DNA of 64,000 nucleotides from Nitrospirales bacterium (GCA_029261295.1 JAJDBP010000024.1:62001-126000), one strand, 5' to 3'; positions 9,842-18,578 are shown, numbered from the stretch's first letter. Notes: a model not told the origin generated them from the sequence alone. Made by a program: numbers and translations.

Positions 9842-10753
9842 ATGAAATCTGGCCAACTTGCCATTCTGGGGCGTCCCAATGTGGGCAAATCGACATTGCT
9901 GAACGCCCTTGTTCGAGAAAAAGTCGCCATTGTCTCTGATAAGCCGCAAACAACTCGAATGCCTATATTGGGGGTGGGCCATTATCCTGAAGGCCAATTG
10001 ATATTGGTTGATACGCCGGGCCTACATACGCCGCATCATCGCCTGAATGCTCAAATGGTTCAAGCCGCGTTAGGGACGTTGACGGATTCTGATGTGGTCT
10101 ATGTCCTCGCAGATAGTCAGGTGCCTCCAGGGCCTGGTGATCAATTTGTGATTGACCAAGTCATTCAGGCGAATAACGATCGACCGTTTCAAGCGGTGTT
10201 CCTGCTCTTAACAAAAGCAGATCTCGTCGCCAAGTCCCGCTTACTTCCACTGATTGAGGCATTCAAAACCCGATACCCCTGGACAGAAATTATCCCCATT
10301 TCTGCGAAAACGGGGGTGAATGTGTCTCGACTGGTTGAGCTGACGTTTGGCTGCCTACCAGATTCTGAGGTATTGCAGTATGAGGAAGACTTTCTGACCA
10401 ATCAATCCATGCGGCAGATGGCTGGTGAAATGATACGCGAGAAAGTCCTGGCTTCCACGCATGCTGAGTTGCCCTATTCCGTGGGCGTGTTCATTGAGCA
10501 GTTTGAGGAAACGAAGAAAATAACGAATATTCTTGCAACGATTTTAGTGGAAAAAGACAGCCAAAAAGGCATTATCATTGGCAAAGGTGGGCGTCGTCTG
10601 AAAGAAGTGGGCCAATTAGCGCGTGAGGAAATGGAGCAAATTTTTGCCATGAAAATTTATCTGGAGATGTGGGTGAAGGTGCAGGCGGGCTGGCGGGATA
10701 ATCCACGAATCTTGACAGATTTAGGATATGGCATGGGAGAAATGCCCCGTTAG
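9842..10753 (+). CDS. era: GTPase Era
   Basis: 303 residues; a Ras-like GTPase that binds the 3' end of 16S rRNA during 30S maturation. The G domain shows GRPNVGKS (10-17), the switch-I segment KPQTTRMPILG, DTPGL for G3, LTKAD for G4 and SAKTG for G5. The C-terminal KH RNA-binding domain is marked by KGIIIGKGGRRLKEVG. Length is standard. It lies 28 bases upstream of recO, a common Era-RecO pairing. Confidence 0.97.
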   Translation: MKSGQLAILGRPNVGKSTLLNALVREKVAIVSDKPQTTRMPILGVGHYPEGQLILVDTPGLHTPHHRLNAQMVQAALGTLTDSDVVYVLADSQVPPGPGDQFVIDQVIQANNDRPFQAVFLLLTKADLVAKSRLLPLIEAFKTRYPWTEIIPISAKTGVNVSRLVELTFGCLPDSEVLQYEEDFLTNQSMRQMAGEMIREKVLASTHAELPYSVGVFIEQFEETKKITNILATILVEKDSQKGIIIGKGGRRLKEVGQLAREEMEQIFAMKIYLEMWVKVQAGWRDNPRILTDLGYGMGEMPR

Positions 10754-10781
10754 GAGGGAAAAGGAAGCTGAACACATCTCT

Positions 10782-11531
10782 ATGCCATTAGTCCGAACAC
10801 GAGGAATTATTCTTCGAAGCCTGAAGTGGGGTGATGCCGATCGTATTGTGACGGTCTATTCACCAACGTTAGGGAAGATTCGAGGAGCAGCTCGTGGGGC
10901 CCGTCGTATGAAAACCAGGTTTGGCGGGGTGCTCGAACCTTTCGGACTCGTGGATTTAACGCTCTTTCAAAAAACCCCTGAAGCGTTAGGACAGATTAGC
11001 CAAATTGATTTGGTGACGAGCTATTCGTCGATACGAGAAGATTTAACCGTCATGACTGCCGCCGCCCGAATGGTAAAAATGGTGGAGGCCATTACGGTAG
11101 ACCGAGACCCTAATCCAAGTATGTATGCGGCGCTTGTTCACGGGCTCGAATCTTTGCGGCCCGACACTGATGTGGCTCTGACGACACTGTTGTTTCAAAT
11201 TCATGTGCTGGGACACACAGGATTTCGTCCTCAATTTGATTCTTGCACGGAATGTGGAACAAAGGCACAGCCACAGCGGCCGCAGTGGTTTTCTCCTCGT
11301 TTAGGAGGCGTGGTGTGTCACGATTGTGGCCAACGAGGGGTAGGCCAGATGCTCTCATTATCGAAGGGTAGTGTGGCGTTTATTGAGCAAGCTCGACGAT
11401 TATCCATGTCGAATTTGTCACGCTTAAAAGCCATGGGTAGTGTTCGCCTTGAAGTGGAAACAGCCATGGAAGCGTATTTTTACGCAGTTGTGGGAAAATC
11501 ATTGCCCACATTTGAACAGTGGGTATCCTAG
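10782..11531 (+). CDS. recO: DNA repair protein RecO
   Basis: 249 residues from the ATG at 10782 (MPLVRTRGIILRSLKWG...); the frame is open from 10728 but the added residues overlap era and lack family resemblance. The N-terminal OB fold is followed by a helical domain with a zinc-binding set CTEC...CHDC. RecO loads RecA on SSB-coated DNA in the RecFOR pathway. The ribosome binding site is weak or distant (AAGGAA about 15 bases away). Confidence 0.92.
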   Translation: MPLVRTRGIILRSLKWGDADRIVTVYSPTLGKIRGAARGARRMKTRFGGVLEPFGLVDLTLFQKTPEALGQISQIDLVTSYSSIREDLTVMTAAARMVKMVEAITVDRDPNPSMYAALVHGLESLRPDTDVALTTLLFQIHVLGHTGFRPQFDSCTECGTKAQPQRPQWFSPRLGGVVCHDCGQRGVGQMLSLSKGSVAFIEQARRLSMSNLSRLKAMGSVRLEVETAMEAYFYAVVGKSLPTFEQWVS

Positions 11532-11573
11532 AAAATTATAATAATTCAACTTTCAATGAAGCCATTTCAGAAA

Positions 11574-11614
11574 TCCCTCGCCCTTGAGGGACTTGGCCTC
11601 GAAGAGAGGCCAAG
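11574..11614. repeat. Two adjacent perfect hairpins (REP-like palindromic element)
   Basis: TCCCTC/GAGGGA (11574-11579 and 11586-11591, 6-base loop) is directly followed by CTTGGCCTC/GAGGCCAAG (11592-11600 and 11606-11614, 5-base loop). There is no U-tract after either, so they are not typical intrinsic terminators. Tandem GC-rich palindromes between genes resemble REP/BIME elements. Only one copy is visible in the window. Confidence 0.55.
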
Positions 11615-11681
11615 CTTGGGGTGAGGCTGAACGGCGTATTTGATTGTTAAAAACACTATAGAAGCGGAAAGATAATAAAAG

Positions 11682-12032
11682 ATGACAAACGACCAATCAC
11701 TCCAACCAATCGATATGGAATGGCTCGACAAAGGCGTACTAAGCATTACGTGGAGCGATAAACACAAAGGCGTCTATCCTGTGAGGCATCTGCGCCAAAA
11801 TTGCCCGTGCGCGGCCTGTGTTGATGAATGGACCGGAGAGCGACGCTTAAAGCCTGATTCAATTCCGTTACTCATATTATTAGAAGATATTGAACCGGTC
11901 GGTCTTTATGCCTTCCGCATCAAATGGAGTGATGGCCATGATACAGGCCTTTATTCCTACACATCCCTTCGCAATATGTGCCAATGCGACATCTGCGTCC
12001 CCAATAAGCCAAAATCCAAACAGTTGATGTAA
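11682..12032 (+). CDS. DUF971 (gamma-butyrobetaine hydroxylase N-terminal-like) protein
   Basis: 116 residues. The core ITWSDKHKGVYPVRHLRQNCPCAACVDEWTG and the later IKWSDGHDTGLYSYTSLR are hallmarks of DUF971, the small domain also found at the N-terminus of gamma-butyrobetaine hydroxylase. Cysteines CPCAAC and CQCDIC could bind zinc or an iron-sulfur species; stand-alone members often accompany Fe-S assembly ATPases (Mrp/ApbC), but none is seen here. It is preceded by a paired-hairpin intergenic element. The exact function is unknown. Confidence 0.85.
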   Translation: MTNDQSLQPIDMEWLDKGVLSITWSDKHKGVYPVRHLRQNCPCAACVDEWTGERRLKPDSIPLLILLEDIEPVGLYAFRIKWSDGHDTGLYSYTSLRNMCQCDICVPNKPKSKQLM

Positions 12033-12195
12033 TGTGAACTGATAGTTTCATCGCGAGATGAATGACGAAGAAAAACGGGAGAGACTCGAAAGGTTCTCAT
12101 CTATCCTGTTCTGCGCATTTATGAAGACGCATTACAGGATTTACCACCGATAATTTTTGTGTAGAATTTCTATTCTTCGCTCTGATTCTGTGTGA

Positions 12196-12468
12196 ATGAG
12201 GAATCCGAAAGTTGACAGAGGTGAAACATCTAAAGAGCTTAATCTTACAACAACAGACTTCAGGCCTAAATCAAATTTAATTATGCACAATCACGAATTT
12301 TCTCCAAGATTACTTTTAAATAAAGAAGAAATCGAACTTCTTCAGATGTTGACTTCCAATTCTTTAAAAGGAGTCTATGTTCAAGAGGGCAGCTTTTTCC
12401 CCCGTATCAAAGAACCCATACAGGGAAATATTCGATCCCAGGTTTATGGATCGACTGTGGAGTTATGA
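12196..12468 (+). CDS. Unrecognised small protein, overlaps next gene
   Basis: 90 residues, not recognised. No signal peptide, transmembrane segment or cysteine motif is visible; the centre (LLLNKEEIELLQML) looks helical. An internal ATG at 12283 is an alternative start, and neither has a good ribosome binding site. The stop overlaps the next start as ATGA (12465-12468), so both are probably one translational unit, or one gene broken by a frameshift. Composition is more AT-rich than the neighbouring housekeeping genes. Confidence 0.5.
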   Translation: MRNPKVDRGETSKELNLTTTDFRPKSNLIMHNHEFSPRLLLNKEEIELLQMLTSNSLKGVYVQEGSFFPRIKEPIQGNIRSQVYGSTVEL

Positions 12469-12827
12469 TTCGTCTGGGAGTTCACAGCTGTGATAATAAA
12501 GAAAAGGAAGAACTTTTTCATTTGGCAATTTCTGAAGACAAGGAATTTTCTGGTATTGAAACCGATCCGATCTGTCGGCCAAAGCGTGAAAAAGTAACCA
12601 ACTTTCCAGATGATTTTCGCCTTGACGAGTTTTTTAATTCCAAAACGACTGTACTTGAACCAAGACCAAGTATGGAGATTATTGATTCAGAGTCGTTTCA
12701 GATCCATGACCGGGTAGAATTCATCAATAATACTGGGCAGAAATTAATATTGGAGACTGATGAAGATATTCTATGTAACCTAGTTTTATGGATTGATAAG
12801 TTAGGAAAAGGAAGCCCTGTTCGTTAA
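12465..12827 (+). CDS. Unrecognised acidic protein
   Basis: 120 residues, not recognised. It is acidic and soluble, with no membrane segment. Its beginning (MIRLGVHSCDNKEKEELFHL) continues smoothly in sense from the end of the preceding ORF, which it overlaps by four bases in the -1 frame. The C-terminal half (FINNTGQKLILETDEDILCNLVLWIDK) looks like a compact alpha/beta domain. No function can be assigned. Confidence 0.5.
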   Translation: MIRLGVHSCDNKEKEELFHLAISEDKEFSGIETDPICRPKREKVTNFPDDFRLDEFFNSKTTVLEPRPSMEIIDSESFQIHDRVEFINNTGQKLILETDEDILCNLVLWIDKLGKGSPVR

Positions 12828-12954
12828 TTTCCCAGCTTGTTTTTTATTAGGGTTAGGAGTCAAATTTTTTTGTGAATAAATTTTCTTGTGGGTGTCTCAG
12901 CAAAATTTTTAATTCGATTCCGCAAGGTTGGTGTATAGTTTATCTGTAAAATAA

Positions 12955-13233
12955 TTAATCCTTCTGCCCTGTTTTTTTGATGATGTGGTAGCCAAATTGG
13001 GTTTTGACCACGTTGCTCAGACTTCCATGCCCCATCCGTTTGACGGCATCTTCAAAAGCCTTCACCATTTTACCTGGCCCAAACCACCCCAGATCCCCAC
13101 TCTTTGATTTGCTGGGGCAGGTGGAAAATTCTTTGGCTAAGTCCCGAAATTTCGCTCCGCTTTTCAGACGTTTTCGCAGGTCGTCAGCTAACCCCTTTTC
13201 TTTCACTAAAATATGACTGGCTCTCCACTCCAT
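12955..13233 (-). CDS. Parvulin-type peptidyl-prolyl isomerase
   Basis: A stand-alone 92-residue parvulin, the size of E. coli PpiC. Family landmarks are ASHILVKEKG, the substrate-pocket SGDLGWFGPGKMVKAFEDA, and the C-terminal VVKTQFGYHIIKKTG. It catalyses cis-trans isomerisation of X-Pro bonds; lacking a signal peptide, it is probably cytoplasmic. AAGGAG just before the ATG is a good ribosome binding site. It is a single minus-strand gene between unrelated plus-strand genes. Confidence 0.92.
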   Translation of the reverse strand: MEWRASHILVKEKGLADDLRKRLKSGAKFRDLAKEFSTCPSKSKSGDLGWFGPGKMVKAFEDAVKRMGHGSLSNVVKTQFGYHIIKKTGQKD

Positions 13234-13451
13234 ACGTTCTCCTTTTTCTTTCTCAACCTACATCTGTCGATACTATTCACTTTCCATTGGTCGGATAAAA
13301 AAGTACCAGAGAAGTTGAGAACCGTCAATTACAGCTTTCATGGTTTCGCTTTCTACCTTCCTAGGGCAAGTTTTCTCTTTTTCCTGTCGATAGAATTTTA
13401 TAGATAAAGAATCTTAAACAAGTGTTAATCCGGAGTGAGGTTTTTTCTAGT

Positions 13452-14075
13452 ATGAAATTGCTTGCAGCAATCTTGGTCTTTGGTGTGGTGTTGGGTGGGT
13501 TGTATGGAATGGGGATTATCGGCCCACCGGCTTTCCCCCTTGATTCAAATGAAATTCAGCAGCTTAAAAGTGCTCCACTTGAATCCATTGATCAATCCAT
13601 GGGTGTCTCTCAGGCTTATCAAGCTATTCCTCATAAACAAGTAACTTTCCGTTCCAATCAGTCTGTGCTGACCAGGAAGGAAGCGAAGTACTTGGAGCAA
13701 GCTTTTGCTTTGGTCGATCTTGCTGTGGTGGAACGAGTGACGCTGATGCGAACTTTAAAGCGAAAAGGAAATCGACCGCTCCGCTTAGACAATTATGACC
13801 AAATTCTTAAACGGTTGTTGGCTCTCGACGTTTCGCCAGGACTAGAGTATTTTCATGAGCAGGTGATGGCGTCAATTGTGGAAGAAAAAGAGTATTATCG
13901 GAGCCTTCAAGACCAACCCTCTGTTACCGTCGTGGATCGACGGCATTCTCTCATTCAACAGACCCATCGACGCCTTATGGCTTCCCACAAGTTTTTGATC
14001 AAACGATATCCCGATGAATCTCGGAGTAATTATCAGGCCTTTTACGAACACTTGTGTGCATTAGACTTTATCTAA
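13452..14075 (+). CDS. Unrecognised exported protein with N-terminal signal/anchor
   Basis: 207 residues from the ATG at 13452; the frame is open from 13422 but the signal sequence starts at MKLLAAILVFGVVLGGLYG and GAGG lies about 11 bases upstream. After the hydrophobic segment the chain is mostly helical and charged, with several H and R residues (VDRRHSLIQQTHRRLMASHKF). No lipobox, zinc motif or catalytic signature was recognised. It is probably periplasmic or membrane-anchored. Confidence 0.6.
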   Translation: MKLLAAILVFGVVLGGLYGMGIIGPPAFPLDSNEIQQLKSAPLESIDQSMGVSQAYQAIPHKQVTFRSNQSVLTRKEAKYLEQAFALVDLAVVERVTLMRTLKRKGNRPLRLDNYDQILKRLLALDVSPGLEYFHEQVMASIVEEKEYYRSLQDQPSVTVVDRRHSLIQQTHRRLMASHKFLIKRYPDESRSNYQAFYEHLCALDFI

Positions 14076-14327
14076 TCTGCCATTTTCTTTCCGTTTATAG
14101 CTTCCTCTTTCGCTATCCCTTTCACTTTTATTCGCCTTCTGGTTCTTTTCCTAGATAATGAAGAGGAAATATTTCCTTGTTGGTTTTATGCAGCTAGATT
14201 CTCAAATCAGAGTGGATATAGCCACGATCGAATTCTTGGAAACATCTCGAATCGGGCCATTTTGGAAGACGCAAGTTTGCTCGACTCAAAGCCTAGAACA
14301 GGAGTGCGTGTAAGAAAATGTTGAAAT

Positions 14328-14864
14328 TTAGCGAACGAGCGAATGGTGAGTTGAAAGAGAGGCTGGGCGGACTGCTGAGAATTCTTCAATGGCTTGTGAA
14401 GCCGCTGAGACGTAAAACGCATATTGAGGCTCTGGGAAATTGTCTATGATTGATTGGTAGGTGCGAAGGGAGGCCTCCCAATTTAAGGATTGCCGGGAGA
14501 CTTCTGCCAGGTGGATGGAGCATGAAGCCGCCATGGCTCGGGGGTCTACAGCTAACCGGGAATTTCTTACGCTTGACAGTTTCTTGATAAATTTTGGGAT
14601 GGGGATAGGGGAGTCATCTAACGAGATCGGGGTTGGTGCCTCTTGCAAGATTTCTAGGTTCTCTTGAATGTCTTGAAAATTTGATCCTGCCTGGCAGTTA
14701 TTATAGGCATCCCACAATCCAATGAAATCGTGGTTTTTAAGGGCCAGTTCTCCAGGGGTCTTTGGCTGAAGACTTTGGCAGCCAAACAGACTCATGCAAA
14801 GGAGGGTGAACCCTAGCAGTCTTTGAAGATTTCTTGTGGTTAATGAATGGTTCATTTGTTTCAA
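14328..14864 (-). CDS. Putative lipoprotein
   Basis: 178 residues with an N-terminal signal and lipobox LFGC (cysteine near 29), predicting an outer-membrane or periplasmic lipoprotein. The mature part is helical; SLNWEASLRTYQSIIDNFPEPQYAFYVSAA resembles a tetratricopeptide-like pair of helices. The conserved-looking WDAYNNCQAGSNFQDIQENL region was not matched to a family. It is isolated on the minus strand. No function is assigned. Confidence 0.6.
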   Translation of the reverse strand: MKQMNHSLTTRNLQRLLGFTLLCMSLFGCQSLQPKTPGELALKNHDFIGLWDAYNNCQAGSNFQDIQENLEILQEAPTPISLDDSPIPIPKFIKKLSSVRNSRLAVDPRAMAASCSIHLAEVSRQSLNWEASLRTYQSIIDNFPEPQYAFYVSAASQAIEEFSAVRPASLSTHHSLVR

Positions 14865-15096
14865 AAATGACTCATTGGGATATGGTCAATTTACTCCAAG
14901 ATGTGAAATAGTGCAATTTATGTGCTGGAAATAAAAAAGGAGTAAAGTAAGGGATTTATTGACATTATACACTATTTGGCGATGGTGATGCTTTGTTAGA
15001 GTTTTATCTTTGCAACAAGGTGGATTATTTATGCCACAAATTTACGTGCATAATTTTAGTTAAATTAAAGTAAATTTTTAGATTTTTTGCCAAAAG

Positions 15097-16137
15097 TTAA
15101 CGATAAGGTTTAAATTCATATTCGTTGAAAAGACGCTTGGTTTCCGGGTGAAACCGATACCCTTTTTGTTGTTGAATATCTCGGTTTTCTAGTAAGGGAA
15201 CCAGTTGACCTGATGGGTGTAAATAGAGAGCTCGTAGGGGAACAGACCGTTTCGTGTGCCGAATAAGGTGGCAGGAAGTTGTCGGGCGAATTGCCGTTAA
15301 CCATTCAGCTAATTCCTGAGGATTTCCAATTGACGCCGAAAGCAGAAGGAGACGTGTTTGCGTAGGGCAGAGAATGAGGGTTTCTTCCCAGACCACTCCT
15401 CGTTCGGGATCGGCTAAATATTGGGATTCGTCCAGAATTACCAGGCCTAAAGTGTGAAGACGGAGGTCAAGGTCTCCACTTGTGGCATCATAGAGAATAT
15501 TTCGCAGAATTTCTGTGGTCATGATCAGCAGAGGAGCCTGAGAATTGTCCCGACGATCTCCAGTAAGAATGCCGACTTGATCTTTGCCAAAAAACTGAGA
15601 GAATTCCATATATTTCGTATTGGAAAGGGCTTTCAATGGAGAGGTGTATATAACCGTTTGGTTTCTGGCCATGGCCTGTTGGATGGCTTCGGTTGCTACA
15701 AATGTTTTTCCGCTTCCTGTAGGCGCACTCACAATGACATCCGAGTGGGCAATGGCTTCCACTGCTTCCTTCTGCCAGTCATCTGGAATAAATGGCTTAG
15801 GCTCTGGGACCCCTATGCCTTCTAGAAGGTCTTGCAAGCCAATGGCTGAGGAGGGCGGGGCAGACTTTGAGAGTTTTTTAGGGGAAGACCGTTTGGGATA
15901 AAAGGGCGATGATGATTTAGGGTTGCCCGATGTGGCCGGGGATTTTTTCGGGCTGGTAGAAATCTGTTCGACCTCATGAGCGATGGCCATTTTTTGCTCG
16001 GATGGGAGTGCCAGTATAGAGTCAATGAGCCGTCGTTTACTCAAGCGAAAATGACGATGAATTCGCCCTTTTGCAAATTTATGCAAATACTTGATAGGCA
16101 GGGAGACTAACTCACGCTGGAGATCGGCATCGTTCAT
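15097..16137 (-). CDS. Split Ski2-like helicase, RecA1 (ATP-binding) subunit
   Basis: 346 residues ending right after the first RecA domain. A basic SAP-like N-terminus (1-60) and a low-complexity S/P/K linker (60-98) precede the helicase part: Q122, Walker A APTGSGKT at 138-145, motif Ia TSPLKALSNTK at 165-175, Ib TTEILRN at 207-213, motif II DESQ at 236-239, motif III SAS at 267-269 with IGNPQELAEWL, typical of Ski2/Mtr4/HelY. Motifs IV-VI are absent; they are encoded by the gene 22 bases upstream (16160-18019). So the ATPase half is the second cistron, though in normal proteins it is N-terminal. The DESQ box in place of DExH is unusual. RNA unwinding or remodelling is inferred. Confidence 0.85.
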   Translation of the reverse strand: MNDADLQRELVSLPIKYLHKFAKGRIHRHFRLSKRRLIDSILALPSEQKMAIAHEVEQISTSPKKSPATSGNPKSSSPFYPKRSSPKKLSKSAPPSSAIGLQDLLEGIGVPEPKPFIPDDWQKEAVEAIAHSDVIVSAPTGSGKTFVATEAIQQAMARNQTVIYTSPLKALSNTKYMEFSQFFGKDQVGILTGDRRDNSQAPLLIMTTEILRNILYDATSGDLDLRLHTLGLVILDESQYLADPERGVVWEETLILCPTQTRLLLLSASIGNPQELAEWLTAIRPTTSCHLIRHTKRSVPLRALYLHPSGQLVPLLENRDIQQQKGYRFHPETKRLFNEYEFKPYR

Positions 16138-16159
16138 TTCAAATAATCACTTTCAAATT

Positions 16160-18019
16160 CTAGGGCAATTCTGCCAGCACTTCCCGACGCATATTGACCA
16201 TGGCCTGATGGGCCGTATCTGCTAATCCCGGATGTGTGGCTTTGAGTCCATATATTTGTGAAAGAAATTCTAAGGTTCTCGCCAACAATCGATAGACATC
16301 TCCTTCGGCCATTGAGGTTGAGCGCACCAAAGATGCCCAACTGAGTTCTGTTTGCCCAATCCATCGTTCGGCAATGGCCGCCACATCCGAACGTAATAAA
16401 GGGGTGGGTTCATAGGCCCTGAGGGAATCAGCGACTTGGCGGACTTGTGCCAGCATGGTAGCCAGGCCCGGTGTCAGACGCATGTATGAACTCGGGCGAT
16501 CATCGTCATGGGCAATACTCGCCATCACACCTGCTAATAACTCTGGTGCGATCCCAGAGAAGGCCTCCATGCGAATGAGTTCCGTAATGAGTAGCGAATG
16601 ATTGATGCGAATGAGCCGTCCCCATTCTCCCGTATCCGTTAATTGAAGTGTGGCTGTGAGATAGCCAAATTTATGTAACACATCTGCTTTTCTTTGAAAT
16701 TGATGCCAGAGTCCATCGCGTAAGGCTTGAATAGTTTTGGTGGCTTGTTGAGCTTTTAATTGAAGGCGTGAAGCCACGGCGACATCTTTTTTACATGCTT
16801 CATGGGAGGGACAGGTAGGACAGGCAAATTCCTCAGTTAAAATGTTGGACAAAAGAGGATCGTCTGGTTCTTGGCTGGCTTCGAGTATCGGCAAGGTTGG
16901 TGGTCGTACTGGTAGTTGAGAGAGGATGTTCTTGAACTGATGGAGTGTCCTTGGTGGACACCAGGGCAGGTTGCGGATGGGTTGAAATTCATGGACCTGA
17001 TCATAGATCTCAACCACCCGTTGGGCCTGGCATTCTCCCAGGGTGCCTTTGGCATGGAGCACGGATAACATTGGAGTTCCCGTACCTCGACTTCGATATT
17101 GTCGAAGAATTATAGCTGGACCTTTGGCCAATCCGATGAGTCTTCCGGCAGTGAGAAATGGTAAGCAGGCGGTGAGGTAGGGAGAATCGGTATTGACGAC
17201 TGGCCGTCGATGGGCTTTGCGACGTCGGGCGAGATCAAAGACTTTCCATTGGGCAACCCAATCGGCACATTCTCTTGGCCCATAAGGTTTCAATTGTTCC
17301 TGAAGTTCACCTAACCGGTCTTGGTGAATGGCCGCTCGCTGATTTAATTGAAATTGCGCAAAACTTTTTGCCAATAGGCCTTCAATTTGATCTAAGGCAT
17401 GAGCCTTCAACAGATTCAGAACCATGGGAAAGGAGACGACAAATTGGCTGTCTATTGGTTCCGGTTGCCCGGTTAGGCCTTTGCCCAGAACATGCAGGTC
17501 GATATATGGCGAGGGGGTGACCACGACAAATCCCACAAAATCTTTTCCTCTCCGACCTCCTCGTCCAGCTAATTGCTGAATTTCACTGACCGTCAAGTCT
17601 GCGAAGTCTTGAGATTTGCGTACACTGGACTGGCTGACGACGACCGTGCGGGCTGGGAAATCCACCCCGGCTGCCAAGGTAGTCGTGGCAAATACGGCAT
17701 CAAGTAGGCCCTGGCGCATGAGTTCTTCAATGGCAATTTTCCAGGAAGGTAGATGTCCTGCGTGATGTGCTGCTACGCCATAGTCTTGGACCACCGGAAT
17801 GAGGGGATGGTTGGCGATACTTGGGAATTCCTTGGAAAATTTTTCGAGAAAGGTTCGGATTTCTTCGCTTCGAGAAGCTGAGACACCAGCGGTGCTATGG
17901 ATAAAGGTATCGATAGCCTCGTCGCATCCTCGCCGTGAGGTCAAGAAAATAATGGCTGGGGTTAAGCGATGTTGGCGAAGAATATCGACAAGATCAATCG
18001 GGTGAATGGCTGGTGGCAT
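16160..18019 (-). CDS. Split Ski2-like helicase, RecA2 plus C-terminal subunit
   Basis: 619 residues that begin directly at the second RecA domain: motif IV IFLTSRRGCDEA (24-35), AAHHAGHLP (83-91), motif V ATTTLAAGVDFP (111-122), motif VI QQLAGRGGRRG (148-158). The last resembles QxxGRxGR but has G where A is usual. A helical region follows with cysteines C399, C402 and C408 (CPTCPSHEAC), like the cysteine stretch of HelY, then a DSHCT-like C-terminus. No Walker A or B is present, so it cannot work alone as a helicase; its partner is the next gene. It is the first cistron of the pair, transcribed away from the STAS gene. Confidence 0.85.
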   Translation of the reverse strand: MPPAIHPIDLVDILRQHRLTPAIIFLTSRRGCDEAIDTFIHSTAGVSASRSEEIRTFLEKFSKEFPSIANHPLIPVVQDYGVAAHHAGHLPSWKIAIEELMRQGLLDAVFATTTLAAGVDFPARTVVVSQSSVRKSQDFADLTVSEIQQLAGRGGRRGKDFVGFVVVTPSPYIDLHVLGKGLTGQPEPIDSQFVVSFPMVLNLLKAHALDQIEGLLAKSFAQFQLNQRAAIHQDRLGELQEQLKPYGPRECADWVAQWKVFDLARRRKAHRRPVVNTDSPYLTACLPFLTAGRLIGLAKGPAIILRQYRSRGTGTPMLSVLHAKGTLGECQAQRVVEIYDQVHEFQPIRNLPWCPPRTLHQFKNILSQLPVRPPTLPILEASQEPDDPLLSNILTEEFACPTCPSHEACKKDVAVASRLQLKAQQATKTIQALRDGLWHQFQRKADVLHKFGYLTATLQLTDTGEWGRLIRINHSLLITELIRMEAFSGIAPELLAGVMASIAHDDDRPSSYMRLTPGLATMLAQVRQVADSLRAYEPTPLLRSDVAAIAERWIGQTELSWASLVRSTSMAEGDVYRLLARTLEFLSQIYGLKATHPGLADTAHQAMVNMRREVLAELP

Positions 18020-18116
18020 GGAAGTAAGGAGTGTATCAGGAGTGAAACGCCAAAAACACTAATGACACCTATATGGATGAAACAATCAATAACGATATGT
18101 AGCAGGGGTAATTGCT

Positions 18117-18548
18117 GTGAACTTGGAAGAGATTCGAAGAACAAATGGTAACGCAGAACCATTCAAAAAAAGTTTTAAGGCTGCCACCAAAGGGCCGATA
18201 AGGTTCTATAAGATCATGGCAATAGACGTAATTGTACGAGGAAGTCAGGGCGCCACAGTGGTGGATTTTCATGGGCGGCTTGATATGCATTCTCGCTGGC
18301 ATGTTAAAGCCATTATCAACCAATGTTGCCATACTGAGTTTGAACATCTTATTTTGAATTTACAGGGCTTGACGTTTGTAGATAGTGCAGGTCTGGGGTT
18401 TTTGGTGCTCTGTTCCCAAAAATTCAAAGATTTAGAGCGGCGGATTACCTGGATTGAACCACAAGGGTTTGTGGGTGACTTAGTCCGAAATTTACAATTG
18501 CATGAACTCATTCCTATTTGTCCTACCGAACAAGACGCTTTGTCTTAA
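18117..18548 (+). CDS. STAS domain (anti-anti-sigma-like) protein
   Basis: Up to 143 residues. The STAS core starts at MAIDVIVRGSQGATVVDFHGRLD and has the phosphorylatable-serine signature FVDSAGLGFL, followed by the helix and ILP-like end typical of SpoIIAA/RsbV proteins, which bind anti-sigma kinases in partner-switch systems. GTG at 18117 follows AGGGG at good spacing; the ATG at 18216 would give a 110-residue classical STAS protein with a weaker site. No cognate kinase or phosphatase gene is in the window. The N-terminal 33 residues are of uncertain reality. Confidence 0.82.
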   Translation: MNLEEIRRTNGNAEPFKKSFKAATKGPIRFYKIMAIDVIVRGSQGATVVDFHGRLDMHSRWHVKAIINQCCHTEFEHLILNLQGLTFVDSAGLGFLVLCSQKFKDLERRITWIEPQGFVGDLVRNLQLHELIPICPTEQDALS

Positions 18549-18578
18549 AAATTTCGCATTACTACGGGGAGTTTTTGA

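Noticed and set aside
12058-12156. 32-residue plus-strand frame after the DUF971 gene
   Set aside because: No ribosome binding site and no coherent hydrophobic or domain pattern; likely chance.
14959-14970. TTGACA near 14959 as a promoter
   Set aside because: No -10-like hexamer at proper spacing and no gene starts downstream on that strand.
16134-16364. Minus-strand 76-residue frame bridging the two helicase genes
   Set aside because: It lies out of frame inside the RecA2 gene and has no helicase resemblance; it does not join the halves, whose order is reversed anyway, so a sequencing frameshift does not explain the split.
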